Origin: an uncultured Muribaculaceae bacterium
GTDB lineage: Bacteria; Bacteroidota; Bacteroidia; Bacteroidales; Muribaculaceae
DNA: 64,000 nt
Direction: 5' to 3'
NCBI GenBank assembly: GCA_910583525.1
Contig: CAJTXL010000001.1
Coordinates: 1-64,000 of the forward strand
This document shows, one piece after another, positions 51,201 to 58,553 of the stretch. Position 1 is the first letter of the stretch, and each line of letters opens with the position of its first letter. Made by a program: the position numbers and the translations under genes. The notes under the pieces are model-generated. The model worked only from the letters and a program-made list of their open reading frames with translations, was not told where the DNA came from and searched no databases.

Positions 51201-52285
51201 ACATATATACGGAATTGCTCTACAAAAGCGCTTCTGAACGGTTCGCGCTTCCAGTTTTCGAGGTCTCTGCCGAAAATACTCTCAAAGATGCGGCTCAGGT
51301 AGTTGCCGACCTTGTCGGGATAAAGTCTGAAAATTAAAGTAAGAACAGCAAACTGCTGTGCCGGGTGGTATAGGTATCCCGATTTCTGCAGTTTATCGAG
51401 TATGCTTTCTACAAAATCGTTCTGTCTGTTGCGGACTATCAGTTTTAATGTTATGTCATAAGGCTCGATACTTTCAACCGACTCGGTAAGTTGCTGCCGC
51501 ATTGTACGGCGGTGTTCCGAAGATGCGGCGTTGAGAAAACCGGAGCCTTCGAGCAGAAACAACAGGGCATTGCGAAGAGTGTCAAGCAATGCCATATAGA
51601 CTGTGCCGTGTCGCGGCAGAGAGGCCTGCATGAACCATTTCGGGATATATTGCCGGGTGCTTTTTGCCAAAGACAGGAGCCATAGTGGATTCCTTGTCGC
51701 TATCTCGTCTCTAATCTCGGCTACATCTTCTGATGATGAGATAATTTTTTCAATCAAAATCCGCAGATACTGTGAGGTCCCAATGGCGTCAAAAATATAT
51801 TCGGGTGAATAATATGGCAGCTTGGCTCCTTCGTCGACACGTGCTATCTGAAAAAAACGTGGCAGAAGCTTGACAAACTTACATCTTATAATTTGTCCTT
51901 TCGATAAAAGGGCGCCGGGTTCGTTTAATCTATAAAAAATGCCATAACGGTCACGCAACATAAACGGCTCCTCGGACGGCTTTGCCGGAACCGAAACGAC
52001 TTCGCATTCAAACGACTCACCCTTGGCGGACGCCTCTTCATATAGTGCGAATACATAAGGTGTCACAACATGTGACAATACGGGAACTCCGTCGTCATAA
52101 ATATTCTTGACCCGGCAGTTAAGTTTTGCCGGTGTTATAAAGCTGTCTTCTTTTTGAAACTGTAAACGTGGAAGGTGCACGACAGATTTTCCTGCCGGCG
52201 TTTCGACTTCTAATTTGAAAAAATCGTCTTTGTTGCTGCCGGGCAGCACCTTGAAATCATAACACCGGTCTATTTCGTATATCAT
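48206..52285 (-). CDS. Giant AlbA_2 (Schlafen-like) domain protein with OB-like segments
   Basis: 1359 residues, no signal or membrane segment. At about 935-1085 lies an AlbA_2 domain: SKYLEFKTSIVY (the E-F-K motif), HILSRIAGMLNASGGKLYIG then VNNDGFGVGL (G-G-x-L-x-I-G-V-x-D-x-G), and FVRQSGQSTREYHG. In Schlafen-type proteins this fold binds nucleic acid or nucleotides and can be a nuclease. Upstream are stretches that look like S1/OB folds (LNCRVKNIYDDGVPVL; about 568-610, GDQVYVVIDSTD; about 640 and 700, GFLATVLDVRSDG and YRVGDIVVCRMVQIGKQG) separated by helical regions. The last 200 residues are beta-rich and resemble the gyrase A C-terminal propeller only weakly. It sits in the queA-ruvC-ligA operon, which suggests RNA or DNA processing. 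No named family recognised. Confidence 0.8.
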   Translation of the reverse strand: MIYEIDRCYDFKVLPGSNKDDFFKLEVETPAGKSVVHLPRLQFQKEDSFITPAKLNCRVKNIYDDGVPVLSHVVTPYVFALYEEASAKGESFECEVVSVPAKPSEEPFMLRDRYGIFYRLNEPGALLSKGQIIRCKFVKLLPRFFQIARVDEGAKLPYYSPEYIFDAIGTSQYLRILIEKIISSSEDVAEIRDEIATRNPLWLLSLAKSTRQYIPKWFMQASLPRHGTVYMALLDTLRNALLFLLEGSGFLNAASSEHRRTMRQQLTESVESIEPYDITLKLIVRNRQNDFVESILDKLQKSGYLYHPAQQFAVLTLIFRLYPDKVGNYLSRIFESIFGRDLENWKREPFRSAFVEQFRIYVRQARREIDELPLAETREEKTLLETIITAIALQLILSNDNIGLSRSWSLFYRYVSLLRPLNNEALLSKSFLSLLGAEINTRLDYRLLKEPMIMMTQATVMPPGDWMSRLKSRHRYSNGSVDLTVSSSGIQLAISRSKDTIEHVIPDGLMEWLRPQILLSDIKSLSGSRLRKLPEHNQWWHDIETSLFNAGPAITEVNPVLHRRHAEPGDQVYVVIDSTDDFYSDNPTFVCHIEDEEYEDGAGTLRRDQIVGYNLKQPAERVYRNADGSQLGFLATVLDVRSDGSYIFSLRNEIDRYIEETFNFEDDYIAIIAGINERDYSAISSIGVGLFLEKERDIQAKYRVGDIVVCRMVQIGKQGQIRAYIKGKSECPEDRFDKIDAFSHLMHAIGESGVTADESAIEDELICDFDELSPDEVREIIEIIRFKAIADSDLIKAYDYLRFARVLALLIGDSALAAKLGTHASLLALHQYYATNSRIDPEKLEALKREAVADPFLKMIYHRLEMVSWLDRPDRISELYRSATEPSNELESSIARMVLSHNMLRLSDSNADSKIASEIKQQIMAKLNVNNETRRGKYYGSESKYLEFKTSIVYPATAPGDEMREDPEAQQFHILSRIAGMLNASGGKLYIGVNNDGFGVGLHDDFKYYERRNAQTGNYTFRIKSVDNMCVFLENLVNNVFGESVGRKISISSDDEDEKDVILIDIKESLEPVFLDKRLFVRQSGQSTREYHGNAIDDFVREREELKVERAHMLAIANTPDNTIADTQVEKECRDIKNEGPTQPERKSSINGTIQTSKWRPNVLHNYESGYADPMGYIYFIGDNTVSFSSKDLYLEPGHDDCRLALVIPHGMADSFLILAFDNERAMRIPVSEIIEKGENIQVEYNNTYKLMFATIATKNDGLLCIGADSSGALWQRVNKIGQIEVSHLMSQPKRMHEAPIHHTVAYELVEADSLERFADCMSDRLASKRFGATLRIKEKSPNLSVRIEQLINSCHAQD

Positions 52286-52306
52286 ATATGTCTAATAATA
52301 AATATT

Positions 52307-53416
52307 CTATTTGTTGCTTTGTATTCGTTTGATTTTATTTTTTGCCTTGGCACGCAACGCATTTGCTTTTGCATATTCTTGGAGAGATATGCCCGATTGT
52401 TCGTCCGAAATGGCTTTGACTGCCTCAAGGTCGATATACCGTTGCCCGTTTCCGCGGTTTATCGGGAAAACCTTCATTTTAAGCTCTGCGGCATCGAGTG
52501 CCAGAGGGCAGTGTGCGTCGTAGACATCTGACGGGCATGCGTTTTGTGGTATGCTGTCGAGAGTGGCGGCCACTACGTGCGAACATGGCGGATATCCGAG
52601 ATTTGCCCACATTATGGTTTCAGAAGGTTTTTCTCCCGGCAGGAGTCCCTCGATGGCTATAGATGCGGTTGACGAATTCCGTGGGATAAAATCCTGGTCT
52701 ACGGCCCATCGCTCACTGCTGTCGGATGCGTCGAAGCCTGTGACACTGTTGAAAAACGAACGGCTCAGACGCTCGGTAAGAGAAGCCGGCGTTATGGTGC
52801 CGGTAGCTATTTCGTGGGCGAGTATTTGTTCTACATTGGCGTGGCGTATATATCCCATACCGGTGTCGGGTTGGCCGCTATAGGCATAGTTTGTCCTGAT
52901 AAGAATGCCCGATGGTGCATCTGACAGGTCGAAGCGTTCATAGGTATAGTCGTCAGTCTCAAAATATGCACCGTTGCCGTCGGCATCCATGACTCCGAAA
53001 TTGGTACGTACGCCAAGGGGCTTCGGCAACCGTTCGAGGAGTTCTCCGAAATCGTCGACTGTAGTGCATGTAGCCAATGCCTCAGCCATGACAAAGCCCT
53101 CACGGTCGATACATTCGGGCGCGTTCTCGGGCAAGTTGTATGCCACGGTGTTAATTATGGCGAAGCCACAGTCGTTCATTCCCATCCATGCTTCGTCGAG
53201 TTTGAGGCTGTCGCCGCCGTTGAACAAGGCCACATAGCCGATTTCACCGGGTTTGTCGACGCGGTACAAAAAATTGTCCGATGCCGACGTGTCGCGGTGT
53301 TTCCATAAAATAGGCCTTCCGTCGAGGCTTGCCTTGGCCGAGACTATCATCGAGGTACAGGCCTCGGAGAATGGAGCCGCCAAGATGGCATACATGCATA
53401 TTGCAAGGAATTTCAT
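52307..53416 (-). CDS. Secreted C45/AAT-like Ntn hydrolase
   Basis: 369 residues. The N-terminal signal ends in FSEA before Cys20, and cleavage by signal peptidase would expose CTSMIVSAKASLDGRPILWK, the pattern of an N-terminal nucleophile Cys as in acyl-CoA:isopenicillin N acyltransferase (C45) and related linear amide hydrolases (with R-D for the usual R-N-x-D). MNDCGFAIINTVAYN and GVMDADGNGAYFETDDYTYE also fit the fold. The substrate is unknown: amides such as N-acyl amino acids or bile salts are possible. It overlaps queA by four bases and precedes the AlbA_2 gene by 21. Confidence 0.82.
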   Translation of the reverse strand: MKFLAICMYAILAAPFSEACTSMIVSAKASLDGRPILWKHRDTSASDNFLYRVDKPGEIGYVALFNGGDSLKLDEAWMGMNDCGFAIINTVAYNLPENAPECIDREGFVMAEALATCTTVDDFGELLERLPKPLGVRTNFGVMDADGNGAYFETDDYTYERFDLSDAPSGILIRTNYAYSGQPDTGMGYIRHANVEQILAHEIATGTITPASLTERLSRSFFNSVTGFDASDSSERWAVDQDFIPRNSSTASIAIEGLLPGEKPSETIMWANLGYPPCSHVVAATLDSIPQNACPSDVYDAHCPLALDAAELKMKVFPINRGNGQRYIDLEAVKAISDEQSGISLQEYAKANALRAKAKNKIKRIQSNK

Positions 53417-54639
53417 GTTGTAGGTCCTTTGAAAAACAAGCAGGCGTCGCCATAGCTGAGAAAACGGTAGTCTGTGTCGAGCGCATGCCGGTAAATTTCG
53501 CGCCAGCTTTCACCGATAAATGCCGATACGAGCAAGAGGAGCGTGCTTTGGGGCTGGTGAAAGTTGGTTACCATGGCATCGACAATGCGGTATCGGTAGC
53601 CGGGGGCTATTATGATACGGGTACGTGCGAGCAGTGTTTCTTCGCCGGATTTGTCGAGGTGGGCTGTTATGGAGTTGAGCGCGTCGGACACCGGCATTTC
53701 GGTCATGGAGTAGGGCGTCCATTGCGGTAGTTCTCCGTCCCATTGCCCCGAGGCCATCAAACATCCGATATGGTAGAGGCTCTCAAGAGTGCGGACCGAC
53801 GTCGTGCCTACAGCTACAATAGGTCGTCGGCCAACGGCTTCTGCAATATCGGCGATGAAAGCACGGCTTACGGCAATGGTCTCGCTGTGCATGTCGTGGT
53901 CGCCGATGCTGTCCGATTTGACAGGCCGGAATGTGCCGGCGCCAACATGCAGCGTCACTTCACGACGCTCTATGCCGCGCCGGTCTATGGCCTTGAGCAG
54001 CTCGGGCGTGAAGTGCAGACCGGCTGTAGGTGCCGCCACCGAACCTTCGATACGGCTGTAGACAGTCTGGTAGTCGGTAGCGTCGCTTTCTTCGGAACGG
54101 CGGTTGAGGTATGGCGGAATCGGTATTTCGCCTATGGCGGATATTATGTCGGAAAAGCTGATGGAAGGATTGTCCCATTCAAAAGCTATTGTCTGCGAGC
54201 GGTCGGGTGACATCGGTATCGGACACCGTATGGCTCGAAGCCGGGTGGAACCGACGCCCGTTTTGACGTATGTTTCAAGTGCTCCGTCTTTCCATTTTTT
54301 TGAGTTGCCCACAAGACACTGCCATGCGCATGCCCCGTGAGCTGCGAATGCGAGATTATAGTCCGACGGCTCATGTGGCTCAAGACAGAATATCTCGATA
54401 AGCGCGCCCGTGCTTTTATTGAAGCGCAGACGGGCGTTGATGACACGGGTGTTGTTGTATACGAGCATGGCATTGTCGGGCAGAAGCTCGGGCAGCTCTT
54501 TGAATATATGGTCGCTGATGCCGTCCTTGTCAAAAACGAGCAGGCGGCAAGCGTCGCGTTCGGCGAGCGGATGCTTTGCGATGCGTTCGTCGGGCAGCGG
54601 ATATGCGTAATCTTCTATTTTTATGTCGCGTGGATTCAT
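53413..54639 (-). CDS. queA: S-adenosylmethionine:tRNA ribosyltransferase-isomerase QueA
   Basis: 408 residues from the ATG at 54639 (MNPRDIKIEDYAYPLPDERI), the usual start; the open frame extends to 54693 but a promoter element at 54657-54664 lies inside that stretch. QueA adds the epoxycyclopentane of queuosine at tRNA position 34. Signs: LVYNNTRVINARL, PTAGLHFTPELL and LHVGAGTFRPVKSD. The family start and the C terminus SYGDACLFFKG agree. It is the first gene of the run down to ligA. Confidence 0.97.
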   Translation of the reverse strand: MNPRDIKIEDYAYPLPDERIAKHPLAERDACRLLVFDKDGISDHIFKELPELLPDNAMLVYNNTRVINARLRFNKSTGALIEIFCLEPHEPSDYNLAFAAHGACAWQCLVGNSKKWKDGALETYVKTGVGSTRLRAIRCPIPMSPDRSQTIAFEWDNPSISFSDIISAIGEIPIPPYLNRRSEESDATDYQTVYSRIEGSVAAPTAGLHFTPELLKAIDRRGIERREVTLHVGAGTFRPVKSDSIGDHDMHSETIAVSRAFIADIAEAVGRRPIVAVGTTSVRTLESLYHIGCLMASGQWDGELPQWTPYSMTEMPVSDALNSITAHLDKSGEETLLARTRIIIAPGYRYRIVDAMVTNFHQPQSTLLLLVSAFIGESWREIYRHALDTDYRFLSYGDACLFFKGPTT

Positions 54640-54656
54640 CGGAGCATATTTTCTTA

Positions 54657-54664
54657 CAAAATTA
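54657..54664 (-). promoter_or_regulatory. -7 element of the queA operon promoter
   Basis: TAATTTTG on the minus strand ends 17 bases before the queA ATG at 54639. It supports that start rather than the upstream ATG. The -33 element is not clear. Confidence 0.5.
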
Positions 54665-54695
54665 GATAAAAGTTCGCAAACCGCATACGGCATTA

Positions 54696-54728
54696 TAGAA
54701 AGGCGTTTGATAATATCTGTTAAACGCC
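54696..54728 (-). terminator. Likely intrinsic terminator of miaA
   Basis: On the minus strand GGCGTTT (54722-54728) pairs with AAACGCC (54702-54708) around a 13-base loop, followed by TTTCTATAA. It begins two bases after the miaA stop. Confidence 0.6.
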
Positions 54729-54730
54729 CT

Positions 54731-55663
54731 TCACGGTTTTGTCAGTTTTAGCGCATCATCTATTGTGCCGACAGCTTCTTTGAATGCGTCCTGAGGGTCA
54801 AGCCACTTCACATCGTTGTCGCGGCGCAGCCACGTCAGTTGTTTTTTTGCGTAGACGCGGGTGTTCTTGGCTATGCGTGCGATTGCCGTAGCGCGGTCCA
54901 TGTCACCACGGAAGTATGCCGCCATTTCTTTATATCCGACCGTGTTGAGCGAATTGAAATCACCTTGCGCGAAGGCATTTCGTGCCTCTTCTTCGAGACC
55001 TGCCGAAATCATTGCATCGACACGGGCGTTTATGCGACCGAAAAGTTCTTCGCGGGAGCGGTCTATGGCGAATTTCAGTACAGTAAAATCGCGATGGCGT
55101 TTTTTCCCTGTCCTGAAATTGGAATATGGGCAGCCGGCCTGCAGGCTGACTTCCACTGCATGCACAACACGTCGCGTGTTGGCCTTGTCGACTATCTCGT
55201 AATAATCAGGGTCGACAATCTTAAGCTGTGCAAGCACGCCTTCGAGGCCATGCTGCGACAGCATGTCGAGCACATACCGGCGAGTCTCGTCGTCGACGGT
55301 GGGCATATTGTCGATGCCGTTGACAAGCGCATCGACATACATCATCGAGCCGCCGCAGACAATGGCTACGCGCCGGTTTTCCCATATGTGCCCGAGTATG
55401 TCGAGCGCATCTTCTTCGAACCGTGCCGCGCTGTAATAATCGGCAAGCCCAAGAATGCCTACAAGATGATGACAGGCACGGGCCTGCTCCTCTTTGGTCG
55501 CGGCGGCCGTGCCTATCGGTAAATCTTTGTAGAGTTGTCGGGAGTCGGCTGAGATTATCTCGGTGCCATAATGCTCGGCAAGAGATATGGCTAAAGTCGT
55601 TTTGCCGGAGGCCGTCGGGCCCGTCACTACGACAAGAAGACGCTCTTCCCTTTTTGCGCTCAT
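54731..55663 (-). CDS. miaA: tRNA dimethylallyltransferase MiaA
   Basis: 310 residues. The P-loop VVTGPTASGKTTLA (about 12-25) and the following SADSRQLYKDLPIGTA segment are diagnostic, as is GGSMMYVDALVNGID. It transfers the dimethylallyl group to A37 of tRNAs that read U-starting codons; its donor comes from the isoprenoid pathway that includes ispG in this window. It overlaps pepT by four bases. Confidence 0.97.
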   Translation of the reverse strand: MSAKREERLLVVVTGPTASGKTTLAISLAEHYGTEIISADSRQLYKDLPIGTAAATKEEQARACHHLVGILGLADYYSAARFEEDALDILGHIWENRRVAIVCGGSMMYVDALVNGIDNMPTVDDETRRYVLDMLSQHGLEGVLAQLKIVDPDYYEIVDKANTRRVVHAVEVSLQAGCPYSNFRTGKKRHRDFTVLKFAIDRSREELFGRINARVDAMISAGLEEEARNAFAQGDFNSLNTVGYKEMAAYFRGDMDRATAIARIAKNTRVYAKKQLTWLRRDNDVKWLDPQDAFKEAVGTIDDALKLTKP

Positions 55664-56889
55664 TTAGGTTCTGCCACGATTTTGGCTATTTCCACGATGA
55701 CGCCGGTGGCTTTTTCCATCGAAGGTATGGGTACGAACTCGTAGCGCCCGTGGAAATTGAGACCGCCTGCGAAAATATTGGGGCAGGGCAATCCTTTGAA
55801 CGAAAGCTGGGCGCCGTCGGTGCCGCCGCGTATCGGTTGCACTTTAGGCGTGATGTCGAGTCGGCGCATGGCTTCTTCGGCGATATCGATTATGTGCATC
55901 ACCGGCTCGATTTTCTCACGCATGTTGTAGTATTGGTCTTTTATCTCCAAAGAGCAGCAGTCTGGGAACTCGTGGTTGATTTTACGTGCAAGATGCTCGA
56001 ATTCTTTTTTGCGGCGCTCGAAGCGGTCGCGGTCGTGGTCGCGGATGATGTATGTCAGCACGGTTTTTTCGACGGTGCCTTCCATCGATATGAGGTGATA
56101 GAAGCCCTCGTAGCCTTCGGTGTGTTCGGGTGTTTCCCACCGCGGCAGCATGATGACGAACTGGTTGGCGATGCGCATCGAGTTTATCATCTTGTGCTTC
56201 GCATAACCGGGGTGCACGTTGCGGCCGTTGAATATTACACGTGCTACGGCCGCGTTGAAATTCTCGAACTCGAGTTCTCCGATTTCGCCGCCGTCCATAG
56301 TGTAAGCAAAGTCGCATCCGAATTGTTTTACATCGAACTTATGGGCTCCAAGACCGATTTCTTCGTCGGGATTGAAGCCTACCCGTATGTCGCCGTGCTT
56401 TATCTCGGGATGTTTTATGAGATAGTCCATGGCCGTGACGATTTCGGCAACTCCGGCTTTGTCGTCGGCGCCGAGGAGGGTATTGCCGTCGGTCACGATG
56501 AGGTCTTGTCCGATGTAGTTGTTGAGTTCGGGGAAAGATTCGGGAGACAACACGACGCCTGTCGACGGGTTAAGTTCTATGTCGCCGCCCGGATATGACT
56601 GAACGATGCGTGGCGCTACATGACGGCCCGACATGTCGGGCGAAGTGTCGAGGTGGGCTATGAAGCCTACAGTCGGAACAGACACTCCTGTCGGCAGGTT
56701 CGACGGAAGCGTTGCCATAAGATAGCCGTTATCATCAAGTGTGATATCTTTCAGCCCGAGGCTTTCAAGCTCTTTCTTGAGGTGTTCGGCAAACACCATC
56801 TGGCCCGGGGTCGACGGCGTCATGTTGGTAAGCTCGTCACTTTGTGTGTCGAACTTTACGTATTGCAGAAATCTGTCTACGAGATTCAT
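55660..56889 (-). CDS. pepT: Peptidase T (tripeptide aminopeptidase)
   Basis: 409 residues from the ATG at 56889 (MNLVDRFLQYVKFDTQSDEL). The open frame continues upstream, but there it lies inside the lipoprotein gene. The M20 zinc-binding pattern is complete: GFIAHLDTSPD, GADDKAGVAEIV, PDEEIG and PIRGGTDGAQLSFKG. It cleaves the N-terminal residue of tripeptides in the cytoplasm. It starts eight bases after the upstream lipoprotein gene. Confidence 0.97.
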   Translation of the reverse strand: MNLVDRFLQYVKFDTQSDELTNMTPSTPGQMVFAEHLKKELESLGLKDITLDDNGYLMATLPSNLPTGVSVPTVGFIAHLDTSPDMSGRHVAPRIVQSYPGGDIELNPSTGVVLSPESFPELNNYIGQDLIVTDGNTLLGADDKAGVAEIVTAMDYLIKHPEIKHGDIRVGFNPDEEIGLGAHKFDVKQFGCDFAYTMDGGEIGELEFENFNAAVARVIFNGRNVHPGYAKHKMINSMRIANQFVIMLPRWETPEHTEGYEGFYHLISMEGTVEKTVLTYIIRDHDRDRFERRKKEFEHLARKINHEFPDCCSLEIKDQYYNMREKIEPVMHIIDIAEEAMRRLDITPKVQPIRGGTDGAQLSFKGLPCPNIFAGGLNFHGRYEFVPIPSMEKATGVIVEIAKIVAEPK

Positions 56890-56897
56890 GGTTTGTC

Positions 56898-57698
56898 TTA
56901 TTTGTCGATTAGACGCCAGGGTATGCCGGCGCTTATGGTTTTGGTGTCGTTTTTGTCGGTATAGATAAAGCGATAGCCGTCGATAGAGAGGCTTCGGAGC
57001 AGGTCTTCTACCATATCGCGGCATGCGCCAAAGTCTTCATACCGTGGCTGTAGTTCTTTCAGATAACGGCCGGTGAGACTTGCCTGTGTAAGGTTGGCAT
57101 AGGCATTAGAACGTTCGAAAGTCAGAGTGTACTGGGCAAAGCCGCCGCTTATCGAGAATTCGGCATCGGAAGCATTATATTGAACCTTGTATGCTTCGCA
57201 TTCTTTTTCCATTATGTCGCTGACATTGGTGCGGACGTCGTTATAGGCCAGCTCCATCGGTTTTAGCTTGACAAGCCTTTTCAGGCGGTTGGCATCGACG
57301 GGATATTCGCGTACGGTTCCGTGGGCGTCTGATAGGGTGATGTTGAGTTTGCCTTTTTCTTTTGACAGCGTATTGATTATTTCGTCAAGGTTCGGCCCTG
57401 CATGGTTTTTCATATATTGCGCAAGTACATATTGCACCAGGGCGTCGGAATAATCGGACACGTGCACAGTAGTGTCGCAGAAAGCTACCGACACCCCGAA
57501 AACGCCTTCGGCGTAATCTACTCCAATAGAATCGATGAGCATCGGGCTGTCTTCAGCCAATGCTCCAAGTTCAAGAGACACTCGCTCGCTTTGCGCAACG
57601 AGCGGCGACGGTTCTTTGCTGCCGCCTCCGCCACACGAAGATAATGCTGCCGAAGCTACAGAAGCGGCAAGCATTATTTTTATTATTTCTTTTGTCAT
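56898..57698 (-). CDS. Hypothetical lipoprotein, paralogue B
   Basis: 266 residues. Lipoprotein signal with ALSSCGGGGS gives Cys22. The mature part has IDSIGVDYAEGVFGVSVAFC, a middle helix pair and a C-terminal CRDMVEDLLRSLSIDGYRFI. Length and order resemble the lipoprotein at 37066-37854: a short acidic start, a helix, a strand-rich core, a region with Y-x-x-Y/F-x-F-x-R/D and a final D-x-x-R/E-L helix. It is driven by the second copy of the 34-base promoter module. It heads an operon with pepT and miaA. Function unknown. Confidence 0.75.
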   Translation of the reverse strand: MTKEIIKIMLAASVASAALSSCGGGGSKEPSPLVAQSERVSLELGALAEDSPMLIDSIGVDYAEGVFGVSVAFCDTTVHVSDYSDALVQYVLAQYMKNHAGPNLDEIINTLSKEKGKLNITLSDAHGTVREYPVDANRLKRLVKLKPMELAYNDVRTNVSDIMEKECEAYKVQYNASDAEFSISGGFAQYTLTFERSNAYANLTQASLTGRYLKELQPRYEDFGACRDMVEDLLRSLSIDGYRFIYTDKNDTKTISAGIPWRLIDK

Positions 57699-57723
57699 AA
57701 GTTTGGTATATTAGATTATGGTG

Positions 57724-57755
57724 CAAAAATACGAATAAGCGAGCGCAAAAACAAA
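57724..57755 (-). promoter_or_regulatory. Promoter of the lipoprotein-pepT-miaA operon, second copy of the 34-base module
   Basis: On the minus strand TTTG (57755-57752), 20 bases, then TATTTTTG (57731-57724). Identical over 34 bases to the malQ promoter at 37034-37067. The lipoprotein ATG (57698) lies 25 bases downstream. Confidence 0.85.
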
Positions 57756-58060
57756 TTTATTTGGTTTGCCGAGCATGGGGAGTTTTCGCGCATGAAAATT
57801 AGGTCGGGTGGAGTAATTGATTTGCAAAAAAATAGATTTGGGCATATGTCGGCTATGGCTATTGGCATGCCTGTATGATTGCAAAAGCTTGAATATAAAG
57901 ACTTAATATTGTGCTTTGCGCAACTTTTAGCGCTGTGAGATTGTTGTAATTGTAAATACTCGCAAATTTGTCCGTGAATTTTGAAATTATGAAACGTCGT
58001 ATTCTGATGTCAGTTGCCTGAGCACCTGATTTACATTTGCAACGTCGTATTGTTCGTGCG

Positions 58061-58091
58061 TTTGTGTAAATTTTCGTGGTCGTTAATTTTG
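58061..58091 (+). promoter_or_regulatory. Orphan promoter-like sequence in the intergenic region
   Basis: TTTG at 58061-58064, 19 bases, TAATTTTG at 58084-58091. No gene follows for about 460 bases, so it may drive a small RNA or be a long leader of the XRE-type gene. Confidence 0.45.
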
Positions 58092-58165
58092 GATTGCAAA
58101 CACAAGATTCGAGTCTACTCCCGAAATAGCGCCTGCTTTACCATTTGAAATACAACTGCGCGTGA

Positions 58166-58180
58166 TTTGCAATTTGCAAA
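58166..58180. repeat. Inverted repeat TTTGCAA/TTGCAAA
   Basis: Seven-base arms TTTGCAA (58166-58172) and TTGCAAA (58174-58180) around one base. It could be a binding site of a dimeric regulator, for example the XRE-type protein encoded next to it. Confidence 0.5.
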
Positions 58181-58494
58181 CCGCAACAATAAATATATAG
58201 GTACATATTTTAACATTGCGCGCACTTCGCTATATCTCAACGATATATAATAAATATATATACTTATGCTTGATGTTTGGCATCTTGCTTGGATGGATTG
58301 TGTCGCTACTTAAAGTCGTATATGGAGCACTACGGTAAATCAGCTGTTTAGGCCGTTGAATTTAAAGTTGTAAAACCGGGTATTAGGTGATTGGAACCAT
58401 TAAGAGTGCAATCTCCATCACCATATATTTACTGATGCAAAGTTTGGACGCATGTATTTGGTTCGCGTTTGTAAACATGAAATTTGAAATAGAA

Positions 58495-58526
58495 TTTGCA
58501 TATCCAAATAATTGTTTTTACATTTG
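58495..58526 (+). promoter_or_regulatory. Promoter of the XRE-type regulator gene
   Basis: TTTG at 58495-58498, 20 bases, TACATTTG at 58519-58526: exact consensus. The ATG at 58554 follows after 27 bases. Confidence 0.85.
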
Positions 58527-58553
58527 CACCGATATAATTGCACACAGTAAACT

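Larger units (their letters stand above)
57699..58553. other. 855-base AT-rich intergenic region
   Basis: No open frame of note is found. It holds the second 34-base promoter module (57724-57757), an orphan promoter on plus (58061-58091), the promoter of the XRE-type gene (58495-58526), an inverted repeat TTTGCAA-T-TTGCAAA (58166-58180), and six TTGCAAA/TTTGCAA words. Two AATAAATATATA blocks lie near 58190 and 58250. It might carry a small RNA or operators of the XRE-type regulator. Confidence 0.7.

Noticed and set aside
48206..54639. Reading the AlbA_2 protein with its neighbours as an anti-phage defence island
   Set aside because: Its neighbours queA, ruvC, ligA and DUF4286 are core genes with overlapping coding ends, and no typical defence partner or transfer sign is present.
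55423..56598. A 391-residue open frame on plus opposite miaA and pepT
   Set aside because: Antisense to two certain genes, no recognisable domain; a shadow of high-GC third positions.
56890..57024. N-terminal extension of PepT by 45 residues
   Set aside because: It overlaps the lipoprotein gene, and the M20 family starts at MNLVDRF.
58109..58131. A stretch resembling a tRNA T-arm (GATTCGAGTC followed by TACTCCC)
   Set aside because: No acceptor, D-arm or anticodon partner is found on either strand, and the match is an imperfect palindrome. Not a tRNA or convincing tRNA remnant.
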